Shown here: in pieces, positions 52,780 through 61,948 of the stretch
Layout of the letters: the number at the start of each line of letters is the position of its first letter
Numbering within the stretch: position 1 is the first letter of the stretch
Assembly (NCBI GenBank): GCA_038212215.1
Contig: JBBQUT010000009.1
Coordinates: 1 to 64,000, forward strand
Direction: 5' to 3'
Length of the DNA stretch: 64,000 nt
DNA from: JALZAI01 sp038212215
GTDB taxonomy: Bacteria; Actinomycetota; Actinomycetes; Mycobacteriales; Jatrophihabitantaceae
Made by a program: the position numbers and the translations under genes
The notes under the pieces: model-generated
The model's input: only the letters and a program-made list of their open reading frames with translations
The model's database searches: none
Told to the model about the DNA's origin: nothing

Positions 52780-53756
52780 CGGTCGTGGACGAGCGAGCGG
52801 ATCCGCTTGTCGTAAAGGTCCCGGATCGCCTGCCGGGCGCCGTCGTCGAGCGCGGGCAAGTCAGCCGCAGCAGCGTTGCCGCGGGCCTGCTCAACCGAGC
52901 GCGCCCCTGGGATGACGGTGGACACGCCGGGCTGGTCGATCACCCAGCGCAGCGCCAGTTGTGCGGGCATGGCGCCGTCGGGCACCAATGCCGCAAATTC
53001 TTGCGCAGCGTCTACCCCGGTCTCGAAGTCGACGCCGGCGAATGTTTCGCCTACGTCGAACTGCTCGCCGTGGCGGTTGTAGGAGCGGTGGTCGTCGGCG
53101 GCGAATGTCGTCTCGCGGGTGTAGCGACCCGACAGCAACCCGGACGCGAGCGGTACCCGCGCGAGAATGCCGACGCCCGCGGCCTGCGCAGCCGGTAGGA
53201 CCTCGTCCAGCGGCTTCTGCCGGAAGGCGTTAAGGATGATCTGAACGCTCGCCACGCCGGGACGGGCGATCGCGGTCAGCGCCTGCTCACTCGTTTCGAC
53301 ACTCACGCCGTAGGCACGGATGCGGCCCTCGGCTTTCAGGGTGTCCAGGGCGTCGAAGACCTCGTCGCTGGAGTAGACCGGCGTGGGCGGGCAGTGCAGC
53401 TGGACGAGATCCACGCAGTCGACGCCGAGGTTGCGGCGCGAGCGGTCGTTCCACGCACGGAAGTTCGCCAGAACGTAGTTCTCGGGTACCTGGTCGACGC
53501 GCCGACCCATCTTGGTCGCTACGACGATGCGGTGGCGTGGATGTTCGCGCAAAAATCGGCCGATCAACTGTTCACTGCGTCCGTCGCCGTACACGTCCGC
53601 GGTGTCGAAGAGGGTCACCCCGGTGTCGGCTGCGGCTGCCAGGACGTCGAGCGCGCTCGACTCGTCGACGTCACCCCAATCGGCGCCGAGTTGCCAGGTG
53701 CCCAGGCCAACGACGGAGACCGGGCGGCCGGTGCGTCCAAGAATGCGTTCCTGCAT
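52773..53756 (-). CDS. Aldo/keto reductase
   Basis: This NADPH-dependent oxidoreductase with a TIM-barrel fold has 327 aa. The catalytic tetrad is visible: Asp and Tyr in FDTADVYGDGRSE, Lys in VVATKMGRR and His in DLVQLHCPP; the cofactor end is STVIPGARSVEQARGN. The substrate is unknown. ATG 53756 begins MQERILGRTGRPVSVVGLG; the frame upstream to 53879 is unsupported and would overlap uvrA. It overlaps the deaminase gene, so the two are probably cotranscribed. Confidence 0.9.
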   Translation of the reverse strand: MQERILGRTGRPVSVVGLGTWQLGADWGDVDESSALDVLAAAADTGVTLFDTADVYGDGRSEQLIGRFLREHPRHRIVVATKMGRRVDQVPENYVLANFRAWNDRSRRNLGVDCVDLVQLHCPPTPVYSSDEVFDALDTLKAEGRIRAYGVSVETSEQALTAIARPGVASVQIILNAFRQKPLDEVLPAAQAAGVGILARVPLASGLLSGRYTRETTFAADDHRSYNRHGEQFDVGETFAGVDFETGVDAAQEFAALVPDGAMPAQLALRWVIDQPGVSTVIPGARSVEQARGNAAAADLPALDDGARQAIRDLYDKRIRSLVHDRW

Positions 53757-53847
53757 GGACGACGACGCTAGCGCGCTCGCGCCGCGCGCCATTCGGCACG
53801 TCCCAGACGGCACGTCATACACGGCGCGGCCCAGCAGGCGCGCGGCC

Positions 53848-56800
53848 TCACCGCCCGCTGCGCGCTGATCGAGTGCCACGCGCGCTCGATCTGGGCGGAG
53901 CCGGCGCCGCCGCGCGCACCGTTGTTGCCGAGCGCGTCACCGAGGCCGCCACAGAGCGAGCAGAGGCCGACCGCGTCGCGGCGACCCGGCGTTTCTTGGC
54001 CGGCGGGCCGAGCACGGTGCTCAGGAACTGGCCGGTGTAGGACTCCGGAACGTCGCGGACGTCCTCCGGGGTGCCTTCGGCGATCACGAGGCCGCCGCCC
54101 GAGCCGCCCTCCGGGCCCATGTCGATGACCCAGTCCGCCGTCTTGATGACGTCCAGGTTGTGCTCGATGACCAGCACCGAGTTGCCCTTGTCGACCAACG
54201 AGTGCAGCACGCCGAGCAGCTTGCTCACGTCCTCGAAATGCAGCCCGGTGGTCGGCTCGTCGAGCACATAGATCGTGCGTCCGGTGGAGCGCTTCTGCAG
54301 TTCGGAGGCAAGCTTGACCCGCTGGGCCTCCCCGCCCGACAGCGTCGGCGCCGGCTGTCCGAGGCGCACGTAACCGAGCCCGACGTCGACCAGTGTGTCG
54401 AGATGGCGGGCGATCTTGGTGATCGGCGCGAAGAACTCGGCGGCCTCCTCGATGGGCATCTCGAGGACCTCGCTGATGGTCTTGCCCTTATAGTGCACGT
54501 CCAGCGTCTCGCGGTTGTAGCGCGCACCTTTGCAGACCTCGCACGGCACGTACACGTCCGGCAGGAAGTTCATCTCGATCTTGATCGTGCCGTCGCCGGC
54601 GCAGTTCTCACAGCGCCCACCCTTGACGTTGAAAGAGAAGCGGCCCTGCTGGTACCCGCGGATCTTGGCCTCGGTGGTCTCGCTGAAGAGCTTGCGGATG
54701 TGGTCGAAAACGCCGGTGTAGGTGGCCGGGTTCGAGCGCGGGGTACGCCCGATCGGGGACTGGTCGACGCCCACGACCTTGTCCAGCGCTTCGATGCCGC
54801 GGACCCGCTTGTGCCGTCCGGGCGGCAGCTTGGCGCCGTTGATCTTGTTCGCCAGGGAGGCGTACAGGATGTCGTTCACGAGCGTCGACTTGCCCGAGCC
54901 GCTGACCCCGGTGATGGCGACGAAGCAGCCGAGCGGAAACGCGACGTCGATGTTGCGCAGGTTGTGTTCCCGCGCGCCTTCAACGGCGACCTCGCGCCCC
55001 TTCTGCCGGGGCCGGCGCAACGCCGGGATCTCGATGCGCCGGCGCCCGGACAGGTAGGCGCCGGTGATAGAACTCTCGCTGGCGAGCAGGTCCTCGACCG
55101 TTCCGCTGACGACGATCGAGCCGCCGTGCTCGCCGGCTTGCGGGCCGATGTCGACGACCCAGTCGGCGGTGCGGATGGTGTCCTCGTCGTGCTCGACCAC
55201 GATGAGCGTGTTGCCGAGCTGCTTGAGCCGTACCAGTGTCTCGATGAGGCGGTGGTTGTCGCGCTGGTGCAGGCCGATGGACGGCTCATCGAGCACGTAG
55301 AGCACGCCCACCAGGCCCGACCCGATCTGGGTGGCCAGCCGGATCCGCTGCGCCTCACCACCGGCCAGCGTGGCGGCGGCCCGGTCGAGGGAAAGGTAAT
55401 GCAGACCGACGTCGACGAGGAAGCCGAGTCGCGCGTTGATCTCCTTGAGCACCCGCTCGCCGATGATCGTCTCGCGGCGGTCGAGGGTGAGCTGACGCAG
55501 CCATTCGCAGGCCTGGCCTATCGACAGCGCCGACACCTCCGCGATCGAGCGCCCGTGCACCGTGACGGCCAGGATCTCGGGCTTGAGCCGCGTGCCCTGG
55601 CAGGTCGGGCAGGGCACCTCGCGCATGTAGCCCTCATACTTCTCGCGCGAGTAGTCGCTGTCGGTCTCGGCGTAGCGCCGCTCGATCCAGGGAACGATGC
55701 CCTCGTAGTTGGCGTAGTACGAGCGGTCTCGGCCGTAGCGGTTGCGGTAGCTCACGTGCACCTGGTCACCGGTGCCGTGCAATACGGCCTTCTGGGCGCG
55801 GGCGGGAAGCTGATCCCACGGCGCGTCCAGCTCGAAGCCGACCGAGTCGGCCACCCCCTGCAGCAGCCGCAGGAAATACTCGCTGGTCTGACCACTCGCC
55901 CAGGGTGCGATCGCACCGCCGGCCAGGCTCAGTTCAGGGTCGGGGACGACAAGTTCGGGGTCGACCTCCTTGCGGGTGCCGAGGCCGGTGCAGACCGGGC
56001 AGGCGCCGAACGGTGAGTTGAAGGAGAACGAGCGAGGCTCCAGCTCGTCGATGGCGAGCGGGTGGTCGTTCGGACAGGCCAACCGCTCGGAGTAGCGGCG
56101 CTCGCGATGCTCGTCGTCCTCGGGCAGCTCGACGAAGTCGAGGATCACGAGTCCGCCGGCCAGGTTGAGCGCGGTCTCGACCGAGTCGGTGATGCGCTGC
56201 TTGCTCGTGGCCTTGGCAGTCAGCCGGTCGACGACCGCCTCGATGGTGTGTTTTTCCTGCTTCTTGAGCTTCGGTGGGTCGGTGAGCGGCAGCACCACCC
56301 CGTCGACCCGTACCCGGGCGAACCCCTTCGCCTGCAGGTCGGCGAACAAGTCGACGTACTCACCCTTGCGCTCCCGGATCACCGGCGCGAGCACCTGGAA
56401 CCGGGTGCCCTCGGGCATTTCCAGGATCCGGTCGACGATCTGCTGCGGCGTCTGCTTGCTGATCGGCTCGCCGCACACCGGGCAGTGTGGCCGTCCGATT
56501 CGCGCCCAGAGCACTCGGAGGTAGTCGTAGACCTCGGTGATGGTGCCTACCGTCGAGCGTGGGTTCTTGGACGTGGACTTCTGGTCGATCGAGACGGCCG
56601 GCGACAGGCCCTCGATGAAGTCGACGTCGGGTTTGTCCATCTGGCCGAGGAACTGCCGGGCGTACGCGGACAGCGACTCGACATACCGGCGCTGGCCTTC
56701 GGCGAAGATCGTGTCGAAGGCCAGGCTCGACTTGCCCGACCCGGACAGCCCGGTGAACACGATCATCGCGTCTCGCGGCAGGTCGAGGCTGACGTCCTTG

Positions 56801-56850
56801 AGATTGTGCTCGCGGGCACCCCGCACGATCAGACGGTCGTTCACACTCAC
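53848..56850 (-). CDS. uvrA: Excinuclease ABC subunit A
   Basis: This damage-recognition ATPase of nucleotide excision repair has 1000 aa. It has two ABC modules: Walker A GLSGSGKSS and GVSGSGKST, signatures LAGGEAQRIRLATQIG and LSGGEAQRVKLASEL, Walker B YVLDEPSIGL and YVLDEPTTGL. Zinc-binding pairs CPVCGEP, CPVCTGLG and CENC with CEVCKGARYN are present. After GPPAKKRR near 950 there is a basic Ala/Ser/Arg tail of about 48 residues not needed for the fold. The start is GTG at 56850; the gene is followed by a 91-nt gap. Confidence 0.97.
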   Translation of the reverse strand: MSVNDRLIVRGAREHNLKDVSLDLPRDAMIVFTGLSGSGKSSLAFDTIFAEGQRRYVESLSAYARQFLGQMDKPDVDFIEGLSPAVSIDQKSTSKNPRSTVGTITEVYDYLRVLWARIGRPHCPVCGEPISKQTPQQIVDRILEMPEGTRFQVLAPVIRERKGEYVDLFADLQAKGFARVRVDGVVLPLTDPPKLKKQEKHTIEAVVDRLTAKATSKQRITDSVETALNLAGGLVILDFVELPEDDEHRERRYSERLACPNDHPLAIDELEPRSFSFNSPFGACPVCTGLGTRKEVDPELVVPDPELSLAGGAIAPWASGQTSEYFLRLLQGVADSVGFELDAPWDQLPARAQKAVLHGTGDQVHVSYRNRYGRDRSYYANYEGIVPWIERRYAETDSDYSREKYEGYMREVPCPTCQGTRLKPEILAVTVHGRSIAEVSALSIGQACEWLRQLTLDRRETIIGERVLKEINARLGFLVDVGLHYLSLDRAAATLAGGEAQRIRLATQIGSGLVGVLYVLDEPSIGLHQRDNHRLIETLVRLKQLGNTLIVVEHDEDTIRTADWVVDIGPQAGEHGGSIVVSGTVEDLLASESSITGAYLSGRRRIEIPALRRPRQKGREVAVEGAREHNLRNIDVAFPLGCFVAITGVSGSGKSTLVNDILYASLANKINGAKLPPGRHKRVRGIEALDKVVGVDQSPIGRTPRSNPATYTGVFDHIRKLFSETTEAKIRGYQQGRFSFNVKGGRCENCAGDGTIKIEMNFLPDVYVPCEVCKGARYNRETLDVHYKGKTISEVLEMPIEEAAEFFAPITKIARHLDTLVDVGLGYVRLGQPAPTLSGGEAQRVKLASELQKRSTGRTIYVLDEPTTGLHFEDVSKLLGVLHSLVDKGNSVLVIEHNLDVIKTADWVIDMGPEGGSGGGLVIAEGTPEDVRDVPESYTGQFLSTVLGPPAKKRRVAATRSASARSVAASVTRSATTVRAAAPAPPRSSARGTRSARSGR

Positions 56851-56943
56851 TCTTTCAGGAGACTCGTTCAGGCGTCGTTCGAGAACTTGACGGCTACGGG
56901 TTCGAGAGTAGTGAGCGGCACCGACAACGTGTGACCCGACTGT

Positions 56944-56963
56944 GTCGGCTCGAGTCGGCTCGA
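56944..56963. repeat. Tandem 10-bp repeat in the gap between uvrA and ung
   Basis: GTCGGCTCGA is repeated twice head to tail (56944-56963) in the 177-nt gap upstream of uvrA. Each unit with the next bases contains the palindrome CTCGAG. A LexA (SOS) box is not obvious in the gap. Nothing else recognisable is seen there. Confidence 0.4.
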
Positions 56964-57027
56964 GTCTTCCCCGCTGGTGCTCACCCGGACCAGGCGCAAC
57001 CGAGCGCAGGCGGGGAGATCAACCGTC

Positions 57028-57702
57028 TCAGGTGAGCGACCAGTCCAGCCGGCTGCCGCCCCGCTCGACGAGCAGCGCATTGGCTCGGCTGAACGGCTTC
57101 GATCCGAAGAATCCGTTCCTGGCCGACAGCGGGCTCGGGTGGGCCGACTCGATCACGGGCGCATCGCCGAGCAACGGCCGCAGAGTCTGCGCGTCACGTC
57201 CCCAGAGGATCGCCACGAGCGGCGCATCGCGAGCCGCGAGCGCCCGGATCGCCTGGTCGGTGACGGCCTCCCAGCCCTTGCCGCGGTGCGCGGCGGGGCG
57301 GCCCGGCGCGACGGTCAGCACGCGATTGAGCAGCAGCACTCCGTGCCGCGACCACGGCGTCAGGTCGCCGTTAGCCGGCTCGGGCACGCCGAGATCGCTG
57401 CCGAGCTCGTTGTAGATATTACTCAGGCTGCGCGGGATCGGGCGCACGTGCGGCTCCACACTGAACGACAGGCCGACCGCGTGACCGGGCGTCGGGTACG
57501 GGTCCTGTCCGACGATCAGCACCCGGACGTCCGCGAACGGCTGCGTGAACGCGCGCAGGATGCGCGCACCGGCCGGCAGAAAGGCCCGCCCGGCAGCGAC
57601 TTCGGCGCGCAGGAAGTCGCCCATCGCGGCGATGTCGGCTTCGACGGGCGCCAACGCCTCGGCCCAACCCTTCTCGACGATCTCGGCCAGCGGACGAGCC
57701 AT
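57028..57702 (-). CDS. ung: Uracil-DNA glycosylase
   Basis: This base-excision enzyme removes uracil from DNA. In 224 aa it has the catalytic motif GQDPYPTPGHAVGLSFSV, then LLLNRVLTVAPGRPAAHRGKGW and HPSPLSARNGFFGSKPFS with the catalytic His. The order and spacing are those of family 1 Ung. ATG 57702 shares one base with the proS stop (TGATG), so it is translationally linked to proS. Confidence 0.95.
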   Translation of the reverse strand: MARPLAEIVEKGWAEALAPVEADIAAMGDFLRAEVAAGRAFLPAGARILRAFTQPFADVRVLIVGQDPYPTPGHAVGLSFSVEPHVRPIPRSLSNIYNELGSDLGVPEPANGDLTPWSRHGVLLLNRVLTVAPGRPAAHRGKGWEAVTDQAIRALAARDAPLVAILWGRDAQTLRPLLGDAPVIESAHPSPLSARNGFFGSKPFSRANALLVERGGSRLDWSLT

Positions 57703-59471
57703 CAGCCGCGGACCGCGGCGATCACCGCTGCGGCAGTGTCACCGACCGGCACGTCGCGGCGCTCACCGGAACGCCGGTCGCGCACCTCCAACGTCCCGTC
57801 GGCGAGGCCCTTACCGACGATAACGATCGCGGGCACCCCGATCAGCTCGGCGTCTTTGAACTTCACCCCTGGCGACACGCCGCGGCGGTCGTCATAGAGC
57901 ACCCGCACCCCGGCCGCCTGGAGCTCGGACGACAGCTGCTCCCCAGCTTCGAACACCGAGTCGTTCTTGCCGGTCGCCACCACATGGACGTCGGCGGGTC
58001 CGATGCCGACCGGCCAGCACAGGCCCAGTTCGTCGTGGGTCTGTTCGGCGAGGGCAGCGACGGCGCGGGTGATGCCGATCCCGTAGGAGCCCATCGTCAC
58101 CGTCACCGGCTTGCCGTCGGGCCCGAGCGCGGTGAGGCCGAACGTTTCGGCGTACTTGGTGCCGAGCTGAAAGACGTGGCCGAGTTCGATGCCGCGTGCA
58201 ATCTGCAACGGCGCGCCGCAGCGTGCGCACAGGTCGCCGTCGCGGATCTCGACCGCGCCGATCTCGCCCTCTGGCACGAAGTCCCGTCCACGCACGACGT
58301 TCATGGCGTGCTGGTCCGGCGCGTTCGCACCCGTCACCCACGCGCTGCCCTCGACCACGAGCGGGTCGACCAGGTAGCGCACCTTCAGCGCGGCGAGCAA
58401 CTGCGGGCCGATGTAGCCCTTCACAAGCTGGGGTTCTCGAGCGAGGTCATCCGGCCCGGCCTGCTCGACGAGAACGGGTTCCAGCTGGCCGCCGATGCGC
58501 TTGAGGTCGACCTCGCGGTCGCCAGGGACGCCGACGACGAGCAGTTCCCAGCCGTCCGCCCCGGGCGCGTGCGTCTTGAGCACGACGTTCTTGAGCGTAT
58601 CCGCGGCGGAGATGTCGTGCCCCATCGCGCGCATCCGCTCGACGAGCGTGGCGATCGTCGGCGTGTCCGGGGTGTCGAGAACCACGGCGGCGGGTCGCCG
58701 GGCGGGGTCCTGCGGCTCGGGCGCGGCGATGACGACTGCCTCGGTGTTGGCGGCGTAGTCGCAGTTCGTGCACTGCACGAAGCTGTCCTCACCGGACGGT
58801 GCCGGGGCGAGGAACTCCTCCGACGCCGAGCCGCCCATCGCGCCGGACACCGCGAACACGATGCGGTAGTCGAAACCCAGCCGGGTGAAGATGCGCCCGT
58901 ACGCGTCGCGGTGCGCGCGGTAGGCCGTCTCGAGCCCTTCGTGTGCCAGGTCGAAGGAGTACGAGTCCTTCATGATGAATTCACGGCCGCGCAGGATGCC
59001 CGCTCGTGGGCGCGCCTCGTCGCGGTACTTCGTCTGGATCTGATACAGCGCCAGGGGATAGTCCTTGTAGGACGAGTACTCGCCCTTCACCAGCAGGGTG
59101 AACAGTTCCTCGTGGGTCGGGCCGAGCAGGTAGTCGGCGTCCTTACGGTCCTTGAGGCGGAACAACCCGTCGCCGTAGTCGGCCCACCGGCCGCTGGCTT
59201 CGAACAGCTCGCGTGGGATCAGCGCCGGGAAATGCACCTCCTGCGAACCGATCCCGTCCATTTCCTCCCGGACGATCCGCTCGATGTTCCGCAGAACAGC
59301 CATCCCCAGCGGCAACCACGAATAGATGCCCGGCGCGACCCGGCGGATGTAGCCGGCCCGCACGAGCAGCCGGTGGCTCGGGACCTCGGCGTCAGCGGGG
59401 TCGTCGCGCAGCGTCCGCACGAACAATGTCGACATCCGCAGCAGGGCGTTGGTTCGCTCGCGGTCACTCAC
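57702..59471 (-). CDS. proS: Prolyl-tRNA synthetase (bacterial type, with INS editing domain)
   Basis: This class II synthetase has 589 aa. Motif 2 region YRDEARPRAGILRGREFIMKD is split by the family's insertion (editing) domain, visible as an extra 180 residues including HDISAADTLKNVVLK; motif 3 is GSYGIGITRAVAAL, and the C-terminal anticodon-binding domain ends near residue 589. GTG 59471 begins SDRERTNALLRMSTLF; ATG 59435 is an alternative start matching many homologues. No strong ribosome binding site is seen at either. It diverges from the small ORF at 59585. Confidence 0.96.
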   Translation of the reverse strand: MSDRERTNALLRMSTLFVRTLRDDPADAEVPSHRLLVRAGYIRRVAPGIYSWLPLGMAVLRNIERIVREEMDGIGSQEVHFPALIPRELFEASGRWADYGDGLFRLKDRKDADYLLGPTHEELFTLLVKGEYSSYKDYPLALYQIQTKYRDEARPRAGILRGREFIMKDSYSFDLAHEGLETAYRAHRDAYGRIFTRLGFDYRIVFAVSGAMGGSASEEFLAPAPSGEDSFVQCTNCDYAANTEAVVIAAPEPQDPARRPAAVVLDTPDTPTIATLVERMRAMGHDISAADTLKNVVLKTHAPGADGWELLVVGVPGDREVDLKRIGGQLEPVLVEQAGPDDLAREPQLVKGYIGPQLLAALKVRYLVDPLVVEGSAWVTGANAPDQHAMNVVRGRDFVPEGEIGAVEIRDGDLCARCGAPLQIARGIELGHVFQLGTKYAETFGLTALGPDGKPVTVTMGSYGIGITRAVAALAEQTHDELGLCWPVGIGPADVHVVATGKNDSVFEAGEQLSSELQAAGVRVLYDDRRGVSPGVKFKDAELIGVPAIVIVGKGLADGTLEVRDRRSGERRDVPVGDTAAAVIAAVRG

Positions 59472-59584
59472 GCTGGAACCCTATCGGCGCGGGAAAAAAT
59501 GGGTTGCACGGGCGACGTGCGTGCGGGCAGGCTCAGCATGCCGTGCGGATGAGCACGGGACGAGCGAGACGAGGAGGTGCCCCG

Positions 59585-59641
59585 ATGTCGAAGACCGTTG
59601 TCCGGGTGCGCCCCACGCCCACCCGCCCCTATCCGCGCTGA
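59585..59641 (+). CDS. 18-codon ORF with strong ribosome binding site upstream of RIO kinase gene
   Basis: ATG 59585 to TGA 59641 encodes MSKTVVRVRPTPTRPYPR, a basic Pro/Arg-rich 18-mer. GAGGAGG at 59571-59577, seven bases before the ATG, is among the best ribosome binding sites in the window. The RIO-type kinase gene starts 49 nt after its stop on the same strand. It could be a free micropeptide or a leader whose translation (several Arg and Pro codons, ending PYPR) affects the kinase transcript. It is below the size limit of usual gene callers. I do not recognise a family. Confidence 0.5.
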   Translation: MSKTVVRVRPTPTRPYPR

Positions 59642-59689
59642 CGCCGACCTCCCCGGCGGTCCGCGCGACCCGCCGAGGAGTCCTCAGCA

Positions 59690-60508
59690 ATGCACATCGA
59701 TCGTCACGACGACTGGCCCGTCGACGAAGAACCCGCCACCGAACCGGCATGGTCGAGCTGGGACGGCGCTACGCACGGCCCCGAGCCGCAGCCGGACTGG
59801 GTGGTCACCGAGCTGTCCGCCCTCGACACCGAGCTCGGCGTGCTCAAGACGGGCAAGGAGGCCGACGTCCACCTCGTGCACCGTGGCCTGCCGGATGGGA
59901 CGGGCGTGCTGCTGGCGGCGAAGCGCTACCGCAGCGCCGAGCACCGCCAGTTCCACCGCGACGCCGGCTACCTCGAGGGTCGACGGGTGCGCAAGAGTCG
60001 CGACGCCCGGGCGATGGCCCGCCGCACCGACTATGGGCGGGAGGTGCTGGCCGGCCGCTGGGCGGCCGCCGAATTCGCCGCGCTGTCGACACTGTGGCGC
60101 CTCGGCGCTCCCGTCCCCTATCCCGTCCAACTCCTCGGGACCGAGGTGTTGCTCGAATTCGTCGGGGACGCCGACGGCGCCGCCGCGCCGCGCCTGGCCC
60201 AACTGCGCCCGGGCGCGGCCGAACTCGCCGACCTCTACAACCAGCTTGTCGACGCGATGCGTGTGCTGGCGCGAGCCGGTTTCGCGCATGGTGACCTCTC
60301 GCCGTACAACCTGCTCGTCCACGCCGGCCGGCTCGTCCTGATCGACTTCCCGCAAGTTGTCGATCTGGTCGCCAATCCCAAGGGCCCGGACTACCTGCAT
60401 CGTGACTGCGAGAACGTCTGCATCTGGTTCGCGCGGCGCGGGCTCGAAACTGCGGAGTTCGAGCATCTGTTCGGCGACCTGATGGCCGAGGCGGTTGGCG
60501 GGTGGTGA
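59690..60508 (+). CDS. RIO-type atypical serine protein kinase
   Basis: This 272-aa protein of the RIO1-like atypical kinase family has the ATP-binding LKTGKEADVHLV (Lys) and VLLAAKRYRSAEHRQFHRD, the catalytic loop HGDLSPYNLLV (Asp) and the metal-binding VLIDFPQVVD. In eukaryotes and archaea RIO kinases act in ribosome maturation; bacterial roles are not known. The N-terminal 45 residues are acidic and probably disordered. ATG 59690 has GGAG upstream and lies 48 nt after the 18-codon ORF, which may regulate it. Mycothione reductase follows 28 nt later. Confidence 0.9.
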   Translation: MHIDRHDDWPVDEEPATEPAWSSWDGATHGPEPQPDWVVTELSALDTELGVLKTGKEADVHLVHRGLPDGTGVLLAAKRYRSAEHRQFHRDAGYLEGRRVRKSRDARAMARRTDYGREVLAGRWAAAEFAALSTLWRLGAPVPYPVQLLGTEVLLEFVGDADGAAAPRLAQLRPGAAELADLYNQLVDAMRVLARAGFAHGDLSPYNLLVHAGRLVLIDFPQVVDLVANPKGPDYLHRDCENVCIWFARRGLETAEFEHLFGDLMAEAVGGW

Positions 60509-60536
60509 GGCCGCGCGGGCCGTATCGTCAGGCTGC

Positions 60537-61901
60537 GTGGCGCACTTCGATCTGGCGATCATTGGCTCAGGTTCCGGGAACTCGCTGGTCGGTCCCGACT
60601 TCGACGACTGGCACATCGCGATCATCGAGGAGTCGACATTCGGCGGCACCTGCCTGAATGTCGGTTGCATCCCGACCAAGATGTACGTCTATCCCGCGGA
60701 TCTGGCCGGATCGACAGGCCACGCCGCCCGGCTCGGCGTCGACCTGACCCTCGATAGGGTCGACTGGCCCGGGATCCGCGACCGAATATTCGGCCGCATC
60801 GACCCGATTTCCGAGGGTGGACGGATCTATCGTCGCGACGGGCGTAACACGACGTTGTACGAGGCGCATGCGTCGTTCGTCGGCCCGCACGAGCTCGCGC
60901 TGTCGACCGGCGGCACGATCACCGCTGATCGCATCGTGATTGCGACCGGTTCCCGTGCGGTCATCCCGCCACCGGTCACTGCGTCCGGCGTGCCGATGCA
61001 GACTTCCGACACGGTGATGCGAATCGACGCGGTCCCCGCGCGGGTCGCGATCCTGGGCAGCGGCTACATCGCTTGCGAGTTCGCCCACATCTTCTCGGCG
61101 TTCGGGGCGCAGGTGAGCGTCATCGCCCGCAACGACAGGCTGTTGCGCAAGCTGGACTCGGAGCTCTCCACCGCGTTCACCACGCAGGTCGGCACAAAGT
61201 GGGACCTGCGACTCGGTCATCTGCCTACTGCGTTGCGCCACTCGCCGGACGGGACGGTCACCATCGACTTCGCGGACGAGCCGCCGGTCGAGGCCGACCT
61301 GCTGCTCGTCGCGGTTGGACGGGTACCGAACTCCGACCGGCTCGGCCTGGACGCAGCCGGCGTCAAGGTGCACCCGGACGCTCGGATCAGCGTCGACGCG
61401 CAGCAGCGCACGTCCGTCCCGCACATCTGGGCGCTGGGTGACGTGAGCTCGGAGCACCAACTCAAGCACGTCGCCAATCACGAGGCACGCGTCGTCGCGC
61501 ACAATCTCGCGCATCCCGACGAGCCGGTCGAGTCCGACCACAGGTTCGTGCCGTTCGCGGTATTCACCAATCCGCAACTCGCCTGCGTCGGGCTGAGCGA
61601 GGACGAAGCGCGCGCACAGGGGCGCCGCTACGTCTGCCGAACGCAGGGTTACGGCGGCACGGCCTTCGGCTGGGCGATGGAAGACACCACAAGCTTCTGC
61701 AAGGTGCTCGCCGACCCAGACACAGGCCAGTTGCTAGGGGCGCACGTGCTGGGCGAGCAGGCCGCGACCCTGATCCAACCGCTGATCCAGGCGATGAGCT
61801 TCGGACTCAGCGCGCGGGACATGGCGCGTGGCCAGTATTGGATCCACCCAGCGCTCACCGAGGTCATCGAGAACGCCCTGCTGGGTTTGGATCTGCGGTG
61901 A
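60537..61901 (+). CDS. mtr: Mycothione reductase
   Basis: This FAD-dependent pyridine nucleotide-disulfide oxidoreductase reduces mycothione (oxidised mycothiol) with NADPH. It has 454 aa. The N-terminal FAD motif IIGSGSGNS is the mycothione-reductase version of GxGxxG, the redox-active disulfide is GGTCLNVGCIPTKM, and the interface motif HPALTEVIENALLGL holds the catalytic His near the C-terminus. It starts with GTG at 60537; the open frame to 60495 overlaps the RIO kinase end. Mycothiol is specific to actinobacteria, supporting the lineage. Confidence 0.93.
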   Translation: MAHFDLAIIGSGSGNSLVGPDFDDWHIAIIEESTFGGTCLNVGCIPTKMYVYPADLAGSTGHAARLGVDLTLDRVDWPGIRDRIFGRIDPISEGGRIYRRDGRNTTLYEAHASFVGPHELALSTGGTITADRIVIATGSRAVIPPPVTASGVPMQTSDTVMRIDAVPARVAILGSGYIACEFAHIFSAFGAQVSVIARNDRLLRKLDSELSTAFTTQVGTKWDLRLGHLPTALRHSPDGTVTIDFADEPPVEADLLLVAVGRVPNSDRLGLDAAGVKVHPDARISVDAQQRTSVPHIWALGDVSSEHQLKHVANHEARVVAHNLAHPDEPVESDHRFVPFAVFTNPQLACVGLSEDEARAQGRRYVCRTQGYGGTAFGWAMEDTTSFCKVLADPDTGQLLGAHVLGEQAATLIQPLIQAMSFGLSARDMARGQYWIHPALTEVIENALLGLDLR

Positions 61902-61948
61902 CTGGACCCGCCGGGGTGAATCTGGCGTAACACTTCGGCCGTACCCTG

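Noticed and set aside
53757..53847. Gap of tRNA length between aldo/keto reductase and uvrA
   Set aside because: No T-loop motif (GGTTCGAATCC-like) or cloverleaf pairing is visible. I found no tRNA elsewhere by eye, though a dedicated scan was not possible.
54160..56016. 618-codon plus-strand ORF antisense to uvrA
   Set aside because: It is a shadow of the high-GC uvrA gene, rich in Arg, Leu, Asp and Val without any motif; uvrA itself is fully supported.
56868..56984. 38-codon minus-strand ORF just upstream of uvrA ending in TLEPVAVKFSNDA
   Set aside because: The end looks protein-like, but there is no ribosome binding site at the GTG and the frame contains the tandem GTCGGCTCGA repeat; support is too weak.
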